Program-made: the position numbers and the translations under genes
Part shown: positions 21,991-34,993 of the stretch, piece by piece
How positions within the stretch are numbered: position 1 is the stretch's first letter
How the letters are laid out: each line of letters opens with the position of its first letter
The notes under the pieces: model-generated
What the model saw: only the letters and a program-made list of their open reading frames with translations
What the model was told of the DNA's origin: nothing
Databases searched by the model: none
Source: Adineta ricciae
Taxonomy: Eukaryota > Rotifera > Eurotatoria > Adinetida > Adinetidae
DNA: 64,000 bases
Direction: 5' to 3'
Assembly (NCBI GenBank): GCA_905250025.1
Contig: CAJNOJ010000290.1
Location: 61,385 to 125,384, forward strand

Positions 21991-23009
21991 GAAGAAGTTT
22001 TATGATTGGAACCGTTAGAGCTCGTGGAGTTTGATCTGGAACCAGTGTTAAAGTCACGATCGGTGGTTGTAAAGCGAATCGGCGTCGGTTTTTTCTCAGA
22101 GTTTTTGAGGCTTTGCGAGCAAAAAAAGAAATTTTTGAAAATTTTTTTTTTTGGAATCGCTAGAGCTCATCAAGTTGTCCTTGGAATCAGTGTTGGATTG
22201 ATTGGAAACTACTCTGAAACGAATCCGCTTAAGAAAATATCGAATCCTGCCCGAAGGTATCCTACGTGACAAGCTTCGAAAAATTCTATATGGATTATAA
22301 ATCGACCTACAGAAAGCCAACACAGGTGTAGGTAAAAATTGTTCCAAAATTTGTCATATGGATAAAATTACAACCATTCGTTTCAGAATTAAATTCTGAA
22401 TCGAGTAGTGTAGTTTTCATGGACGAGACTTGTTTAGTAAAAACGGTTTTAGTTAACACACCGTTTCAACGTGCTAACTTCACGCTGATTAAGAAAATTA
22501 TCACATCCTAGATAAACTCTTGCTTGATGTCCTTTTTATTACACTAAAGTTAGGAGATATTTCTATTTAATATTTCGAATAAAGAAGAGTGGTCTATTTG
22601 CGATTTTTTTTGCTTACACTTCACATCGTTGCATTAGAATATTCACGTGTTTCTATTTGTTTATTTGGTAATGCCGACTTTTTTTGTTCTCCTCAAGACA
22701 TGATTCTGGTTCCTACTCCTCTTTTTTTTCCTTTTTTCTCTTTAGTTTTCGCAATTTTCTTGTCACATTATTACTTCGCTTTTGTTATAAACTTATATTT
22801 GGTGATGTTTAAGTTTTTTACAAAAAGAAAAGGAAAAAAATACTGCAAGAAAATATATTTCCCGAGAAAAAAGAGAAAAAGAGTAAGTGGGAAGCCAGCA
22901 TGATTCCACCGGCAATATGTGAATGGGTTTTTTCCCACTGATGTTTGAAATATAAAAAGCTCTTAGAATATTAGTAGCACATTTGTTTTCGTGTTGCTCA
23001 TATGAAAAC
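21991..23009. repeat. Repeat and Skp1 upstream region (haplotype copy)
   Basis: Bases 21991-22350 are the counterpart of the repeat at 17297-17670. The rest aligns with 17671-18328. No gene is supported; the frames there come from low-complexity tracts. Confidence 0.5.
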
Positions 23010-24133
23010 ATGGCATTAAAAGTAGTATCGAAGGATGGAGTGGAATTTCAAATTGATGCAGAGATTGCACAACAATCATCACTGTTAAAACCTTATTCTG
23101 ACGGTAAGTATTTCATCTTCTCAATTCAATTGTTACATTCTTATTCAATTAAAGAAGGTTTTAGCGGATCCATCCCTTTGATTAATGTTGAGAGTTCAAT
23201 TTTAAAATACGTAAGTTTATTTCCGTTATTTACTATCGTTGAGAAGCTAGCACCGTTTAGCTCGCAGCACGAAACTATATTTAACAATTCTGTGAGAACG
23301 TATTTCCGTCAATAACAATGTGTCTTTCTGACGCAGCATTTAATTCTGAGTTGAATGATGATATATTTATTCATGCGAAAGCGATATGAAAAAAGCTTTC
23401 TTTGATCTTTATTCGTCTTCTATGCATTTACATGCGTCATTATAAATCATTCGACACGCAATTTCTCTGCATAGAATGAATTCCTGTCCATGGAAAAGAC
23501 TCTGTTCGACGAAAATTCCTTTTTACAAAATTCTTAGTTTCGTGGTGCTGGCTTCGTATTGATGCATTTGGTCTAATCGACTCTTTCTACTTTATTCTTA
23601 GATTATTGAGTTTTGTAACCATCATAAAAACGATTCTCAATCAGAGGCTGTTGATGGTGATGATGATGATGACGATGATGATCCAAATAAGGATATTTAT
23701 GAACCTAAACGGTAAGAATTTTTCAGGCTTTTGATTGACAAAACTGAACAGCGATATATACTTGGGTTTTTTTAAATAATTTTATAGACGTGATGATATT
23801 GGTGGATGGGATTCAAATTTTATGAAACAATTTTCTGTTCAATATGGGACGTTGTTCGATATTATTATGGTGAGTTTGCTTTATTGCAATTCATGCCGAA
23901 GTATAATTTTATCATTATAATAATAGGCATCCAATTATCTTGGAATTAAATTATTACTCAGCGCGGGTTGTAAGGCAGTAAGCAATCTCGTAAAAGGCAA
24001 ATCAGCTCAAGAGATACGCGAAATATTTCACATTTCATATGATCCACCACATGAGGGTGAAAATGTCATTTCCAATGGATTAACAGACCCATCTGCTTCT
24101 AATGATACTGGAGTCTCAAATGACAATATTTAA
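23010..24133 (+). CDS. Skp1-like protein, copy A (intact, divergent)
   Basis: Exons 23010-23103, 23158-23210, 23602-23711, 23788-23869 and 23927-24133 join to 181 residues. The exon 2 start could be three bases earlier; both keep the frame. The N-terminal BTB/POZ fold is recognisable (VVSKDGVEFQIDAEIAQQS, SIPLINVESSILKY, IIEFCNHHKN), as is the helix region (ASNYLGIKLLLSAGCKAVSN, GKSAQEIREIFHISYD). Canonical Skp1 links cullin 1 to F-box proteins in SCF ubiquitin ligases. Here the end of the protein, which should form the F-box-binding helix with a WCEEK-type tail, is replaced by a polar tail (NGLTDPSASNDTGVSNDNI). The acidic loop is also longer. F-box binding may therefore differ. Its last exon contains the empty target site of the transposon in copy B. 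Confidence 0.78.
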
Positions 24134-24811
24134 AAAAAATCAATAAAACTCGCCTGGTAAAAATCCTGATAAATGACATTATTACAATCTGTTATTTTGT
24201 TGTAATTAAAGTCAGGAAGGTTGAGTCCTTTTTGTTTTCGAAAAAGAAAGAATTTTATGTTAGCTGTCGATCCAATAAAGGATATAACGCTTACTTGTTG
24301 TGGATAAGTATATATATATATACAATGAAAAATGAATTGAAATAGTTACCATTTATTTTCGTTTCCATTATGTATCATTCTATTTTGCATATCTGCTGAA
24401 AATTATTTCACCATTAGTCTTTGTCGGTTCAAGTTAACTAGGTCCGGTAGGATCCTATAAACCGTCGGAATCCGATGCGATTCTGATTCTCGGACCTCGA
24501 TGAAATGCTCTAGGAATTTGTAGAATCCAACAGACTCCTATAAGATTCCAATCGGATCCGACTCTAGAATTGCTCCTTGAACTACCTAGGTAACGTTTAG
24601 TAAATGGTATAAATGAAGCAGTCATCCTATTCCGCAATGTTGCACATTTGGGAATAGGATGTACATTCTCTATAAGTGAACTATCTACGCCCTCTAGACA
24701 CCTAGAAAACTAATCTGAAACTTGATGTGCTCATAATTAGATATATTTGTTGATAGACTTTCGTTTGATTCCAGATTATTCTTTTATTATCAGTAAGCAG
24801 AAATACATCGT
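24134..24811. other. Intergenic region with a dispersed repeat
   Basis: Holds the 3' ends of two convergent genes. Bases 24436-24660 are a degenerate repeat with several GGATCC/GATTCC-like words (GGTCCGGTAGGATCCTATAA at the start), also present at 49970-50190 in the other haplotype. A short TA run is at 24307-24321. Confidence 0.5.
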
Positions 24812-26065
24812 TTAATCACATTCATATGTTAGTTGAGGTAATTGTTGCACTGAAAGTGTGTTATTCTGATTCGTAGCAACACGTTGAACAGCAGACGAAG
24901 TCCAGCCAGTCATATCAATGGCCAAAATCTTTTCAATACAGTCAATCATATTATTTGTAGCTGTAGAAGCTCGTTGACATACTGCTTGATTCATTCGTCG
25001 TATACGTGGACTAGTTGAAGTAATTTGTCTTTGTAATGTTTCAACGTTAGTGAGAACGTCGTTAGCATTCGCTTCTGAATCACACATGTACTTTGTAAAA
25101 TGATCATTTGCTTCGTTGAGATGCATAAGATGATTGAAGAGATTTTCTAAGATTTCTAAAGCTCGATAATTGTGCTTGAGCCAAAATCGTTTAACTAATA
25201 TGCTGATGGTACTCACGGTGATTCCACCAAGAACAACAGAAATTAGGATAGGTCGAAGAGGTGGATAAATGCGACATCCAACTTGAATCAAGCCAGGAAT
25301 GCGTGATAGATGCTGCCAACTATTCGTTGTGAGAGCGTTAGTAGCCTGGTAGACACCAAAAGCGGCTATTGCTTGACTAATGTGCTTAAAATGCTCACCG
25401 AAATCTATACGACCTTCTACAATCACTCGTTTACTTTGTACCGTTTGCTGCAGGCTTCTAATATTCTGATCCAGTCTTTCGCTCTGTTCGCGCGATTTTT
25501 GTGACAACTGAAGCAAGTTTCGAGTACCAAAGCACATTCCATTCAAAGCTGTTTCAATATCTGATCGATCTTGTTCATTTAAAGGTAAATTAGAATTGGA
25601 TTCGAGGGACTGAACAATGATATCCATATAATCCTTGGCGTTCCTTAGATCCGGTAACATCTTTCTCATATTGTGCTGTGTAGTTAGAATCAAAGAATTA
25701 GAACGATGAACCAATTCTTTAAATGCAGTACCCATTTCATTCATTTCGTTCATTTCACGTTGAATTTCGTCGAGAAGCTGCTTAATACTCTCAATGAGTT
25801 CAGGTACACGTTGAATTCGTTCGACGAATTTCAGTGAAGCAAAATTTGTTGCTACAGCAATAAACCTACAGAAGCGAGCTGTTTGGGGATCATTCTCTAA
25901 ACCATAGCGAGCAACTTCCTGTTGCAATTCCTCTTCCGAACACTTAGGGGCATTTAATAAGGTCCAACCATCGCGTTCTGATAAAATATTGACTGTTTCC
26001 ATGCATTCAGCCTGAATTTTATTATCCGTGTCCTCTTGATCAGAACCAACAGAAGTTGTTGCCAT
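24812..26065 (-). CDS. Helical protein with a hydrophobic hairpin, copy A (unknown function)
   Basis: Intact single-exon frame of 417 residues from ATG 26065. No family recognised. It is almost wholly helical: long amphipathic stretches (ELIESIKQLLDEIQREM; SREQSERLDQNIRSLQQTV), then two hydrophobic segments near residues 231-245 and 272-291 (RPILISVVLGGITVSTISIL), then a second long helical part (LENLFNHLMHLNEANDHF). Two helical arms around a central membrane-prone region is the general plan of several membrane-inserting all-alpha proteins, but a plain two-pass membrane protein is equally possible. A small 5' UTR intron may lie at 26098-26136 (GTAAGT...AAG). Copy B at 50342-51595 is also intact with about a dozen substitutions, consistent with constraint. 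Confidence 0.7.
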   Translation of the reverse strand: MATTSVGSDQEDTDNKIQAECMETVNILSERDGWTLLNAPKCSEEELQQEVARYGLENDPQTARFCRFIAVATNFASLKFVERIQRVPELIESIKQLLDEIQREMNEMNEMGTAFKELVHRSNSLILTTQHNMRKMLPDLRNAKDYMDIIVQSLESNSNLPLNEQDRSDIETALNGMCFGTRNLLQLSQKSREQSERLDQNIRSLQQTVQSKRVIVEGRIDFGEHFKHISQAIAAFGVYQATNALTTNSWQHLSRIPGLIQVGCRIYPPLRPILISVVLGGITVSTISILVKRFWLKHNYRALEILENLFNHLMHLNEANDHFTKYMCDSEANANDVLTNVETLQRQITSTSPRIRRMNQAVCQRASTATNNMIDCIEKILAIDMTGWTSSAVQRVATNQNNTLSVQQLPQLTYECD

Positions 26066-27590
26066 TGTCGCCGATGTTTCATCGTCCTATCACGAAACTT
26101 AATATGGTTGTCTATTGTTTTCTTAATACAACTTACCGTCATTCTATTGTTATTTTTCGAACTATTCTTTAAATGATTTTCTTAGTAAATAACAAAGAAC
26201 GATGTTATTGACTTTTTGTAAGAGAACTTGGTAAAAACCCAGTATAATCAAACATGTCTGAAACTATTTCCAAGTTGTTAACTTCACAATATAGACTCGT
26301 GAATTCTATTGGCATATATGGAATCCAATATTGTTGATGTTAGCTGTATAGGTCAAGATAGATGTCATACTTTTCTATAAAGTTAATTGAATTTAGATTA
26401 GATATAGTTGAAAATTAGAACAAATTAAATACATTTTATCCATAATTTATTAATGTACGAAATTGTGGTAATGCAAATCAACGGTAATCATCATAAGTGA
26501 ATAATTCGTTTGTCTAATTAGATTTGATGAAAATGAAAATCAATTGAGATAAATGAATTGTTAGGAATCGTTCTTTGTTGACAAGAACATTCAAGTGTTG
26601 GAAATATTTGAGAATCTAATCGAAGTTTATCGAACATTGATTGAGAAGGATTAACAATTGTAATCAAGTTAGTTACACGAGATATTCTACTAATAATAAT
26701 CGCAATAAGAATAAAAACAAAAAGAAAAATTCGAGTAGTAAGAATTTCTTTTCGACAACGTCGATTATTATTCCATGATAATTCACACTCTACCGTATAT
26801 AGATATTATAAATGATGAAATTGTTGAACATTGATGATAATATTTTATTTAATCACCCCATTTTTCCAGCATTATTTTACAAAATATGGGTTTGATTTGC
26901 ATTAAAAATTTCGATATTAATCGATCGATTCGAACAAATATTTGTTTGGATCGTACTCAAACAGGGTTGATGAAAAAAAAAACATTAACTGTTGAAAATC
27001 AGATATTGTGTGTTTAATTGAAATTGAGTTATTCGTGTTTGAACTTGTTCGGTCATATCATTCTCAGCTGATCAATATTTCTGTAACAAATAGCAATTGT
27101 TTTAAATTGAACCAAGAATTTTCTATTGTGATTTTGGCACAAGAACACAAAGTTTTTCTCATTCGAAAATCATCGTTTTGAAAAATTACCGAAATTCACA
27201 TGATTATATAAAGAAGATGTACATAAATATGGATTACGATTATTGATGTCCGAATTTCATAAGAATCATCACGTATAATGACATCGTATCTTTTGAACAA
27301 ATTCAATTTCTTCAATGGATCAGAAATTGAATGATAGAACGTTCAATGAAAGCGATTTCTGTATTGACAAGACCAATTATTTAGCAAAAACAATTGAAAC
27401 TTACGAGTATTTTGTCTTCGATGGTTAGTCTTAGGTTTATAATACCAAATAACAAATCGAGATGTTAAGAAACGAAGTACAAGAACCAATCCGCCAGGAT
27501 ATATGCAAAAAAACATGAACAGATTTTGTAATGTCTACTAAAAGAACTCGATGTTGACCAATCTTCAATAAATAAATTCTCAGTGAATGT
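26066..27590. other. Non-coding region, partly haplotype-specific
   Basis: To about 26450 it aligns with 51596-51980. From 26450 to about 27505 it is unrelated to the corresponding W sequence (51985-52376), so one haplotype has a replacement. No gene seen. Confidence 0.4.
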
Positions 27591-27603
27591 ATTAGCAGTT
27601 GTA

Positions 27604-28070
27604 TTAATTGGATCTTTTATTTAGATGACTACTATTAATATAAGGAAAGAAATTTCGAATAAGATCGAGATATTTTGAATCCAATAAACATTCGAATGAT
27701 GATTGAAGTACATAACAACTAACAAGAAATCCTTTTATATTTGATATTGATGACACTGTTGATGTAAAATTACCAAAACTTTCGTAAACAAATAAATCAG
27801 ATATCAATGATGCACAAGTTTGATGGAGAATCACAATAAATACTCGAGATAGTAGATTGTCCTATGATTTTATCACAAATTCGACAGTCACTCGACTCTT
27901 TGTTGAAGTTTGTAAAGTAAAGCGGTTTCAACTAATTCCATATGATTTGTAGTACGAATTAAATTTCATACTCAGTGACCGTTGAATGATTGTGGCAACT
28001 CAGCAATTGATCGAAAGATGATGAACGAAAATCAAGTGAATAATAATAACTCATTATAATTAAACAAAGA
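27604..28070 (-). pseudogene. Relic of the repeat membrane-protein family
   Basis: A 76-codon frame (27604-27834) reads FGNFTSTVSSISNIKGFLVS then CYVLQSSFECLLDSKYLDLI. This matches the pattern of the ectodomain repeats in the gene at 40679-44394 (a glycine-start line ending in LLLSTLECFYDQLC and the like). Further upstream on the minus strand (about 28000-28070) YYYSLDFRSSSFDQLLSCHN is another recognisable piece. Frames are broken between them. In haplotype W only the second piece remains (52358-52546); the segment around the first is deleted. Confidence 0.45.
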
Positions 28071-30253
28071 TTAATCAATATTTCATTGATGAATAGACTT
28101 GAACAAATTGGATGACATTGCGGTTGAATTTCAATAAATGATCTGTATATGGAGATTTTTTTCGTGAAGAATTTTAAATTCAGATTCAGATAGATTTCGA
28201 ATAATAATTATTTGATCTTTACCTTGAAAAATTGAGTAAACAATTGTTTTCGAGTTCGCTTACTCCGATGAAAAAAAAACTTCTCATTGATTCTTTAGCA
28301 TTCAAAGAGCGATTGTATATTATAATTATATCGTGTTGAAGTATATGATAGTTAAAATCAAATTTTCAAAATAAGACAACATTTTCATAGAACTTATTCT
28401 TTCCCTATAAAATCAACGATACGAAAGAGATATAAATCGATTATGAAATGAATATTTACCATCAGTCTAGCAGGACTCGGTAGTTCCAGTGTGAAATAAC
28501 TCTTTTAGTCTAATTAAACTCGGACAAATATATTCAGTTTAAAAAAGTCAAAAGACTGATAGAACTTGTTACATAGATTTTTATGAGAACACCGATTTTC
28601 TATTAGCTAAGTAGATTTTTTGCATAGGAAATCATACTTCTGCTTGCAGATTTACAAATAGACGTGTTATTATAGTTACTACGATAAGTAGCTACGGAGG
28701 AAAACGATACCATAGTGTCAAGTCAATGTATAAGACTATCGATGGGAGTGTCTCTTTCATCTTTCTTATGATTGTTTATCGAATAAAATGTGATGTATTA
28801 CAAAATCTTTAAATTTCTTCAAGTTTTCTATTTGTCTTCAATATAATTGAAGAATTCTCGATGATTAGAATCGAGAGAAATCCTAAGCAATATCACTTCT
28901 TCATCTTATAACGGGGACAGGAATATAAATTCTCTCGACTGAAAGAAGGATTCTATGAAAAGAATAGTTTGAGTGTGTATCTGTATGTTTGTGTCATGAT
29001 CAAGAGTCAAGATTTATGGAAAATCCTCAAACTCGAAGGTACATCGTTTGGAGGACGTTTTAAGGCTCAATGTTGATAATGGTTGGTGAGAGGTGAAAAG
29101 AGTATTACCAAACTATCACAATATACCTGTTTGTCTGTTGGAGATCGTAAACCGAAGATCAGCTGTTTCCGGTAATCGAAATTTATATCGAATTTCCTCT
29201 GATGTCACTGCATCATTCCTTTTTCTGATCGAAAAAGAAGACATGCTTAACGGCGTGAAGTTTATCATATTCATTCATAGCAAACTGCCGCTCCATGCGA
29301 ACAGTAATTTTCAATACAGATCATTGGATAAACAAGAAAAACAATGACAGTCCTTATGCTAGTTGTTAAAACTCTCAGATGAATGGAGACCTTGCTGGAA
29401 AGGTCACTTTTAAGGGTATGTATCTATCTATTTTCTGTGACAAATCCATATGAAGATTATTGTATCTTGAGTTACTAATTCAGTCGAGAGCAAAGCGAGT
29501 CAGCCTCGACAAATGTTACTTGTATGTAAATGAATAAAAACACCCTCACCCTATCAACAATATACGAACTTCGAGCAAAACTAGATAAAAGAACAGTTTG
29601 ACTTTTGTTACGGAAAATCAATAGAATAATTTCATAGCAATGCTTAGTTTTTCTTAATCTTCAGACAACTTATTCCTTACTAAGAAAAGAATCTCATTAT
29701 ATATATATATCTTCTAAACAACTCCTGTCTTAGTTAGTAAAAATGAGCATGATTCTATTAATGGTTGTGATATAAACATAACTTTATAATTAACAATACC
29801 TAAAATAATGTTTAGACTGGTACACAAATAGCCTCTCATCAAAGGAGAGTTGGAAACATGAACTAATAGACTATGTAGCTCTGCATGTGCGTTCACATCT
29901 ACTCTCATGCTGCTTTTATCTTAATTAAAGTCAAACCACCAATCACTTCACCCTTCAAAATTTATTTTCGAAAGATAACGCATATACATATATTAAATAT
30001 GCGCTTCTTTCAATAACCTTTTCAGTTATTTTATAAAGGTCGAAGACACTTTTTAATAGGCTCTATTCTGTGATATTCTTCGGTTAATCTCATGATCGGA
30101 TGAAAATTACTTTAGGGTACAGCTGTCTCGTGAGTACCGTAGGCAACTCTAATGAGGCATACGTTAGAGAGGAAAGAAAACTTGCTGGTGAATATGAATG
30201 TCATTTTTTCCTCAAAGACAGATTTAGTTTTTCTCTAGACTTCACTTTGCACA
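28071..30253. other. Long non-coding region upstream of GPCR copy A
   Basis: About 2.2 kb aligned with 52550-54823 in the other haplotype, with many small indels and good identity. No conserved open frame: the frame at 29093-29347 is broken in the counterpart by indels. A short TA run is at 29699-29710. Confidence 0.45.
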
Positions 30254-31288
30254 ATGAATAATACAACTATGAGCAGCTCTATTAGTAGCAGCGATGCATC
30301 TACTATCTCACTTATCAATGTTTTAAACAGAGCAATCTCACAATTCGGTTTTGGTTTTATTTTTATCCTTGGAAATGTTGGATCAATTCTCATGTGTATC
30401 GTTTTCACCCAACCAACGTATCGCAATAGTCCGTGTGCCATGTTTTTTCTCTCTGCAAGTGTTTCTCAATTTTTCACATATAATTTCGCATTATTCACTC
30501 GTATGCTTCACTTTGGATACGCTATTCTCACTCTTAATAGCAATCTTTGGTATTGTAAACTCCGTTTTTATCTTTTTTACATTTTCGTGGCTGTTCCTCG
30601 TTATTATATCATCTTGGCATCGATTGACCGATACTTTGCCAGTTCGGACATCGCACTTCGACGACGATGGAGTTCGCAAAAAATCGCTTTGCGACTCATT
30701 TTTGCCAACGTCATCTTCTGGTCCGTAATTTATACCCAAATCATCGTGTTTTATGAGATCGGAAGCGGCATATGTACGTTTCGATCAGGTCATTACGCAA
30801 TATTCTTTACTATTTATATTGCATTTGACAGCGGCGTTCTTCCGATACTTCTAATGCTGATCTTCGGCTTATTAACTGTACGGAATGTTCGGCAGACCAA
30901 AGCGCGTATCAGTACTAATGTGGGACAAAGTTCACGAATGTCGAAGAAAGATGTTCAATTGCATCGAATGTTAGCGAATCAAATTATTCTCTTCGTCATT
31001 CTGAATATGCCCAATCCAATTTATCTCATCTACAGTTCGTTTACAGTCAACATGTCAAAATCAGCACTTCAAAGTGCGGCAGAAACATTTGTCAGCAATA
31101 TGACGTATCTATTGATTTACTTAGGTTTTTCATTAACATTTACGAATTTCATGATTTCATCGGATATATTTCGCCGTGAGTTTGCTCAAATATTACGAAC
31201 GAAAATACTTCGTCAAACTTCAATAGCTAGGATACCGGAAGGTGGCACCCCAGTTAGAATGCTCCCTGTGAATGATGGAGATCATTAA
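30254..31288 (+). CDS. Rhodopsin-like G-protein-coupled receptor, copy A
   Basis: Intact single-exon gene of 344 residues. The N terminus is short with N-glycosylation sites (NNTT). Seven hydrophobic segments can be read: FGFIFILGNVGSILMCIVF (TM1), AMFFLSASVSQFFTYNF (TM2), a segment ending near KLRFYLFYIFVAVPRYYIIL (TM3) followed by ASIDRYFAS in the DRY position, IALRLIFANVIFWSVIY (TM4), FFTIYIAFDSGVLPILLMLI (TM5), LANQIILFVILNMPNPIYLI (TM6) and TYLLIYLGFSLTFTNFMISS (TM7). An FRREF motif follows, as expected for helix 8. The ligand is unknown. Bdelloids carry large families of this type, possibly chemosensory. Copy B is at 54824-55858. Confidence 0.82.
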   Translation: MNNTTMSSSISSSDASTISLINVLNRAISQFGFGFIFILGNVGSILMCIVFTQPTYRNSPCAMFFLSASVSQFFTYNFALFTRMLHFGYAILTLNSNLWYCKLRFYLFYIFVAVPRYYIILASIDRYFASSDIALRRRWSSQKIALRLIFANVIFWSVIYTQIIVFYEIGSGICTFRSGHYAIFFTIYIAFDSGVLPILLMLIFGLLTVRNVRQTKARISTNVGQSSRMSKKDVQLHRMLANQIILFVILNMPNPIYLIYSSFTVNMSKSALQSAAETFVSNMTYLLIYLGFSLTFTNFMISSDIFRREFAQILRTKILRQTSIARIPEGGTPVRMLPVNDGDH

Positions 31289-34200
31289 AAGTGTGTTGAA
31301 TCTAGAATTTCTTTTGCTCTTGCTCTTTCTATTTGCATTTTTTTTCTTATTGTTAATACGTTTTTCTAAAGAGCCTAATGTTAACCAAATTTTAATCCGG
31401 GTAGTCAAGAAGTCGAGAAATTCAGAGCACTCGTTAATAAAATGAATATTCCGATAATGAAATTTGAAAAAAAAATGTTCTTTCATATTTGCCTAGTCAC
31501 TTGTCTCTCTCACTCTCGCATGCAAAATACGATTCTACGGGCTTTTTTATATTTTGGACATCGAATGAAAATGGCCAGTCTTGCTGGTTGCTCATTCAAA
31601 TCACAACTATTTACAACACTTATCACCGTAATTTCTTAAGTCAATTTCCATATGATCGAACGGTCCCTATTGCTCAGTAAATACTGACATCCATTGACGT
31701 AGGTTCTTTGTTGTTTGACTGCTCACAAAAATCGACAAGTTACTATTCAGTGTATACTGGATTTGCTTGAAAATGAACTTCTGCCGGGAGTTTCAATTAT
31801 CATTACAAGAATAGTCATGAGAGGACCCGGCGAGGATTATTTTTCTGAAGAGTATAAAGAATTTTTATAGCTTATTCTTTCGCTAGACTGTAGTTGCCTA
31901 ACATTTTCTTAAATGAGACAACAGAAATGCTGGTTGAGAGTTTTATACACCAGACTTCATAAAGAAAAAGTGTTCATTAAAAAATCCAAAAAGTTATTAC
32001 TTCCGTAAACTATTTTTCCTTTCGCATTGAAAAAAAAGATATTATGGACAAAGGCGTAAACGTATTTGACATAGCTAACTCAAATTTCTTACATTTCTAT
32101 TCTCTGCCTGTCGCGAAATGATTGACAAAAGAAATATTCTATAGCAAACAGATATTTTTTGCTCCTAAAAGTGATTTCAAATGCATACCATCATTCTGAA
32201 TCGCAAAGAAGTTTATTTCGACAAACACTTTGACCTATGTATATATAGTTATTTGTCTTTTATCGACTTCATACAAAACAGATAGCGGTAATAATCAAAT
32301 ACAATACCGATTCATTTCTTTCTTCATCACTCGAAGTTGTTTGGTGAACATTGTTGGAAGGGTAACATATATGTTAGCATCTATGGAAATACTCGCGCAA
32401 ATGTAATCATTTGTTGTCGGTTTCGATATACAATATTCGTCTCGAGGTACTCAATCGAAAGTGATGTGTGGTGACTTCAGGAAATATGTGATTAGATAGG
32501 GCGAATAAATTTCTATAAAAGAAAGGACAGTGTCCATTAGGCATTCAAAAATAATGGAGTATAATTTATTGAGATAATATTCGATAACTTGTAACGTATT
32601 TAAATACGCATGTGATAAGTATTTTGATATGAGTAAAAACTACAGGCGCGTAAAGGTATTGAACTGGCTAAGCTATTTAGCACTTAGATGGAGTTAGAGT
32701 TATTTTGTAACCAGAAAAATGATTAATGATCTACGATAGAAGATTACTTTGTGTTAAACATGTTGGTAACATGTTTGGATGATTATTTCAAGGTTGTGCT
32801 TTTTCACATGAAAATGATTATAAATAAGAATGTAGCACGACTTCATCATACAGTATCGATATTATCAAGTGAAAAAGTTTTAGTGGTTAATGAACGTGAT
32901 ATAGTAATACTGTACTCGATACTCCTGAATTGTATAGAGAGATCGCGATCAAATGACATCTGTGTTAAAATCTATTGAACAAAAGTGGTATAACATTATT
33001 CATTCATGATACATACTGTTTTCGATGCATTAATATAAAGGAATACATGACACCTACACTGTATATTTCTTAGCAGTACCTTTGAGTCATATAATGCGTA
33101 TGATAACAGTTTATAACAGGTTTCCACTGAATTTCAAGCTATTATGAAGCATTTAAAACTGAAATAATCAGCAAGAATGCCATCTCAATTTCTTCCCTTG
33201 ACTTTTGCACACATCAAACTCTAAAAAATAAATTGAAATCATTAAATTAATGTTTGCAATCATTAGTGCGAAGAAAATCTAACGGACAAATTAGATTCTT
33301 CTATACAAGTCCACGTAATAAGTCAGCTAATTAATCGTAGAATATCTGTTTCAAGTGACATTGCAAAGAAAGATATTTGAACATGATCAACACACCTTCA
33401 CTCTGAGAAACCTCGTACGATGTGCATTTTCCTTATTTCATTTGATTTGATCATTTAAATATTGCAATATACCGTCCATACATTGCTGCTTATATTCTCT
33501 CTTGTTCACTTTCTAATTACGTTTTCTTGTGTTTGATTTCTAAGGATTGAAAGGAAAAGATTCATCATTTTATATATTATTCGAATATGATCGTTTGTTT
33601 ATTTTCAATCAATTACAAGTGACATTGAAATCGAGTGAGAATGTTTGAATGACTTATTCATCTGTTATTTGTATGAATTTCATTCGTCCTCTTCCTGCAG
33701 ATGAGGTGATGTTAAAGATTTTTCCATTTGATTAAAGAAAAACATCATCACAGTCTGTCTATTCACAGAATGTGGCCATCTACGTTATTAAATCAAACAC
33801 ATAGTTACAACACGTTGATATATGCACCACTCCTATATTTTATAATCATATAGACTGAACTCGTTACTTCAACAGTATACTGTTTGAGCTGAATACAAAA
33901 ATATATCGATAGGAATATGTATCCAATTGGACGACGTTCGTTTTTTCTTTTCGTTCTTTGTTCATTAAAAGCGACTAGTGAGATTGCGATGCTTTACTCA
34001 TACGAATATATTGTATGACTTGCGAGTTACCGTCAACGACACATGACTTCGATAGAATCTCTGAAAATCAACAATGGTAACCAATATCCGGTCAAGGTTA
34101 GAGTCTAAGCGATAATACTGACATCGTCACACAACTAACAAGCACACAAGACATCGGATTGTTAAACAAGTCTTGTAATAGTAACAACTTTTATCTTCTA

Positions 34201-34993
34201 TTCGCTTACCTACTTCCCTCTCTCTCTCTCTTTTTTTCTTCTTTCCTGTTCGCATTTATTAAACACTCACATATGAGACGATGTTAAGAATTTTGTAGAG
34301 AAAAGAAAAAGAAGACACGAGAAGCTCGACATTTTTCTTGAGAGAAACGCTATAGTCACTGTAGATGATGATAATCTAATTTGAAAAATTGTCACGAACA
34401 CACTTTCTCTCCAAGTGTCCTTGTATCGATGAAATAGTTGTGTTTGTGTACTTTGAAAAGAGAACAACGAGAGTCAAAATTTACATTTTCAAAGAATGAT
34501 CACGAGCAATTTCACCCGTTGCAACTGTGCCGATGATACGCTGATCAATAATTCTAATGGCTTCATGCATTCTGCATCTGAATATTCCTTAAAAGGAATA
34601 TAAAATCTTATTCAGCGTTAAATATATGTTTGTTGTCTGAATCTAGTAAATAGTTGTTCTATTTGTGGCAATAATCGAATGTACTATTTGCGACCGTCAA
34701 CGTATGACTCGTGTAGTTCTTTTTTTTGCTTCCTGTGCAATCATGCAAACAAAGAAAAAAAATTATAGAGAGAAGTTCGTCGGCTTCTTTTTTCTCTGGC
34801 CTAGAAAAAAGAAAAAAGAACGTTGCGGTTTTTTTTCTATTGTGAAAGCAAAAATTTCGAAGCTCAAAGTGGAATAAACATATTTTACTTCTACGTTAGA
34901 GACGATGACATTACTTGGAAAAATTCTCTGACGGATCGTTGTTTTTCTTGATTTTTTCATTATGTAAACTTTATTTCAGCATATTGAACAACA
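31289..34993. other. Long non-coding region
   Basis: About 3.7 kb aligned with 55859-59146, with indels of up to a few hundred bases. No frame is preserved in both haplotypes. A CT run is at about 34215-34232. The part just upstream of the next gene (34480-34990) is the best conserved, and probably contains its promoter and 5' UTR. Confidence 0.45.

Noticed and set aside
29093-29347. An 84-codon plus-strand frame in the non-coding region
   Set aside because: The counterpart in the other haplotype (about 53690-53950) has indels that break the frame.
30491-30739. Frames antisense to, or in other frames of, the GPCR genes
   Set aside because: Shadows of a strong seven-segment coding frame.
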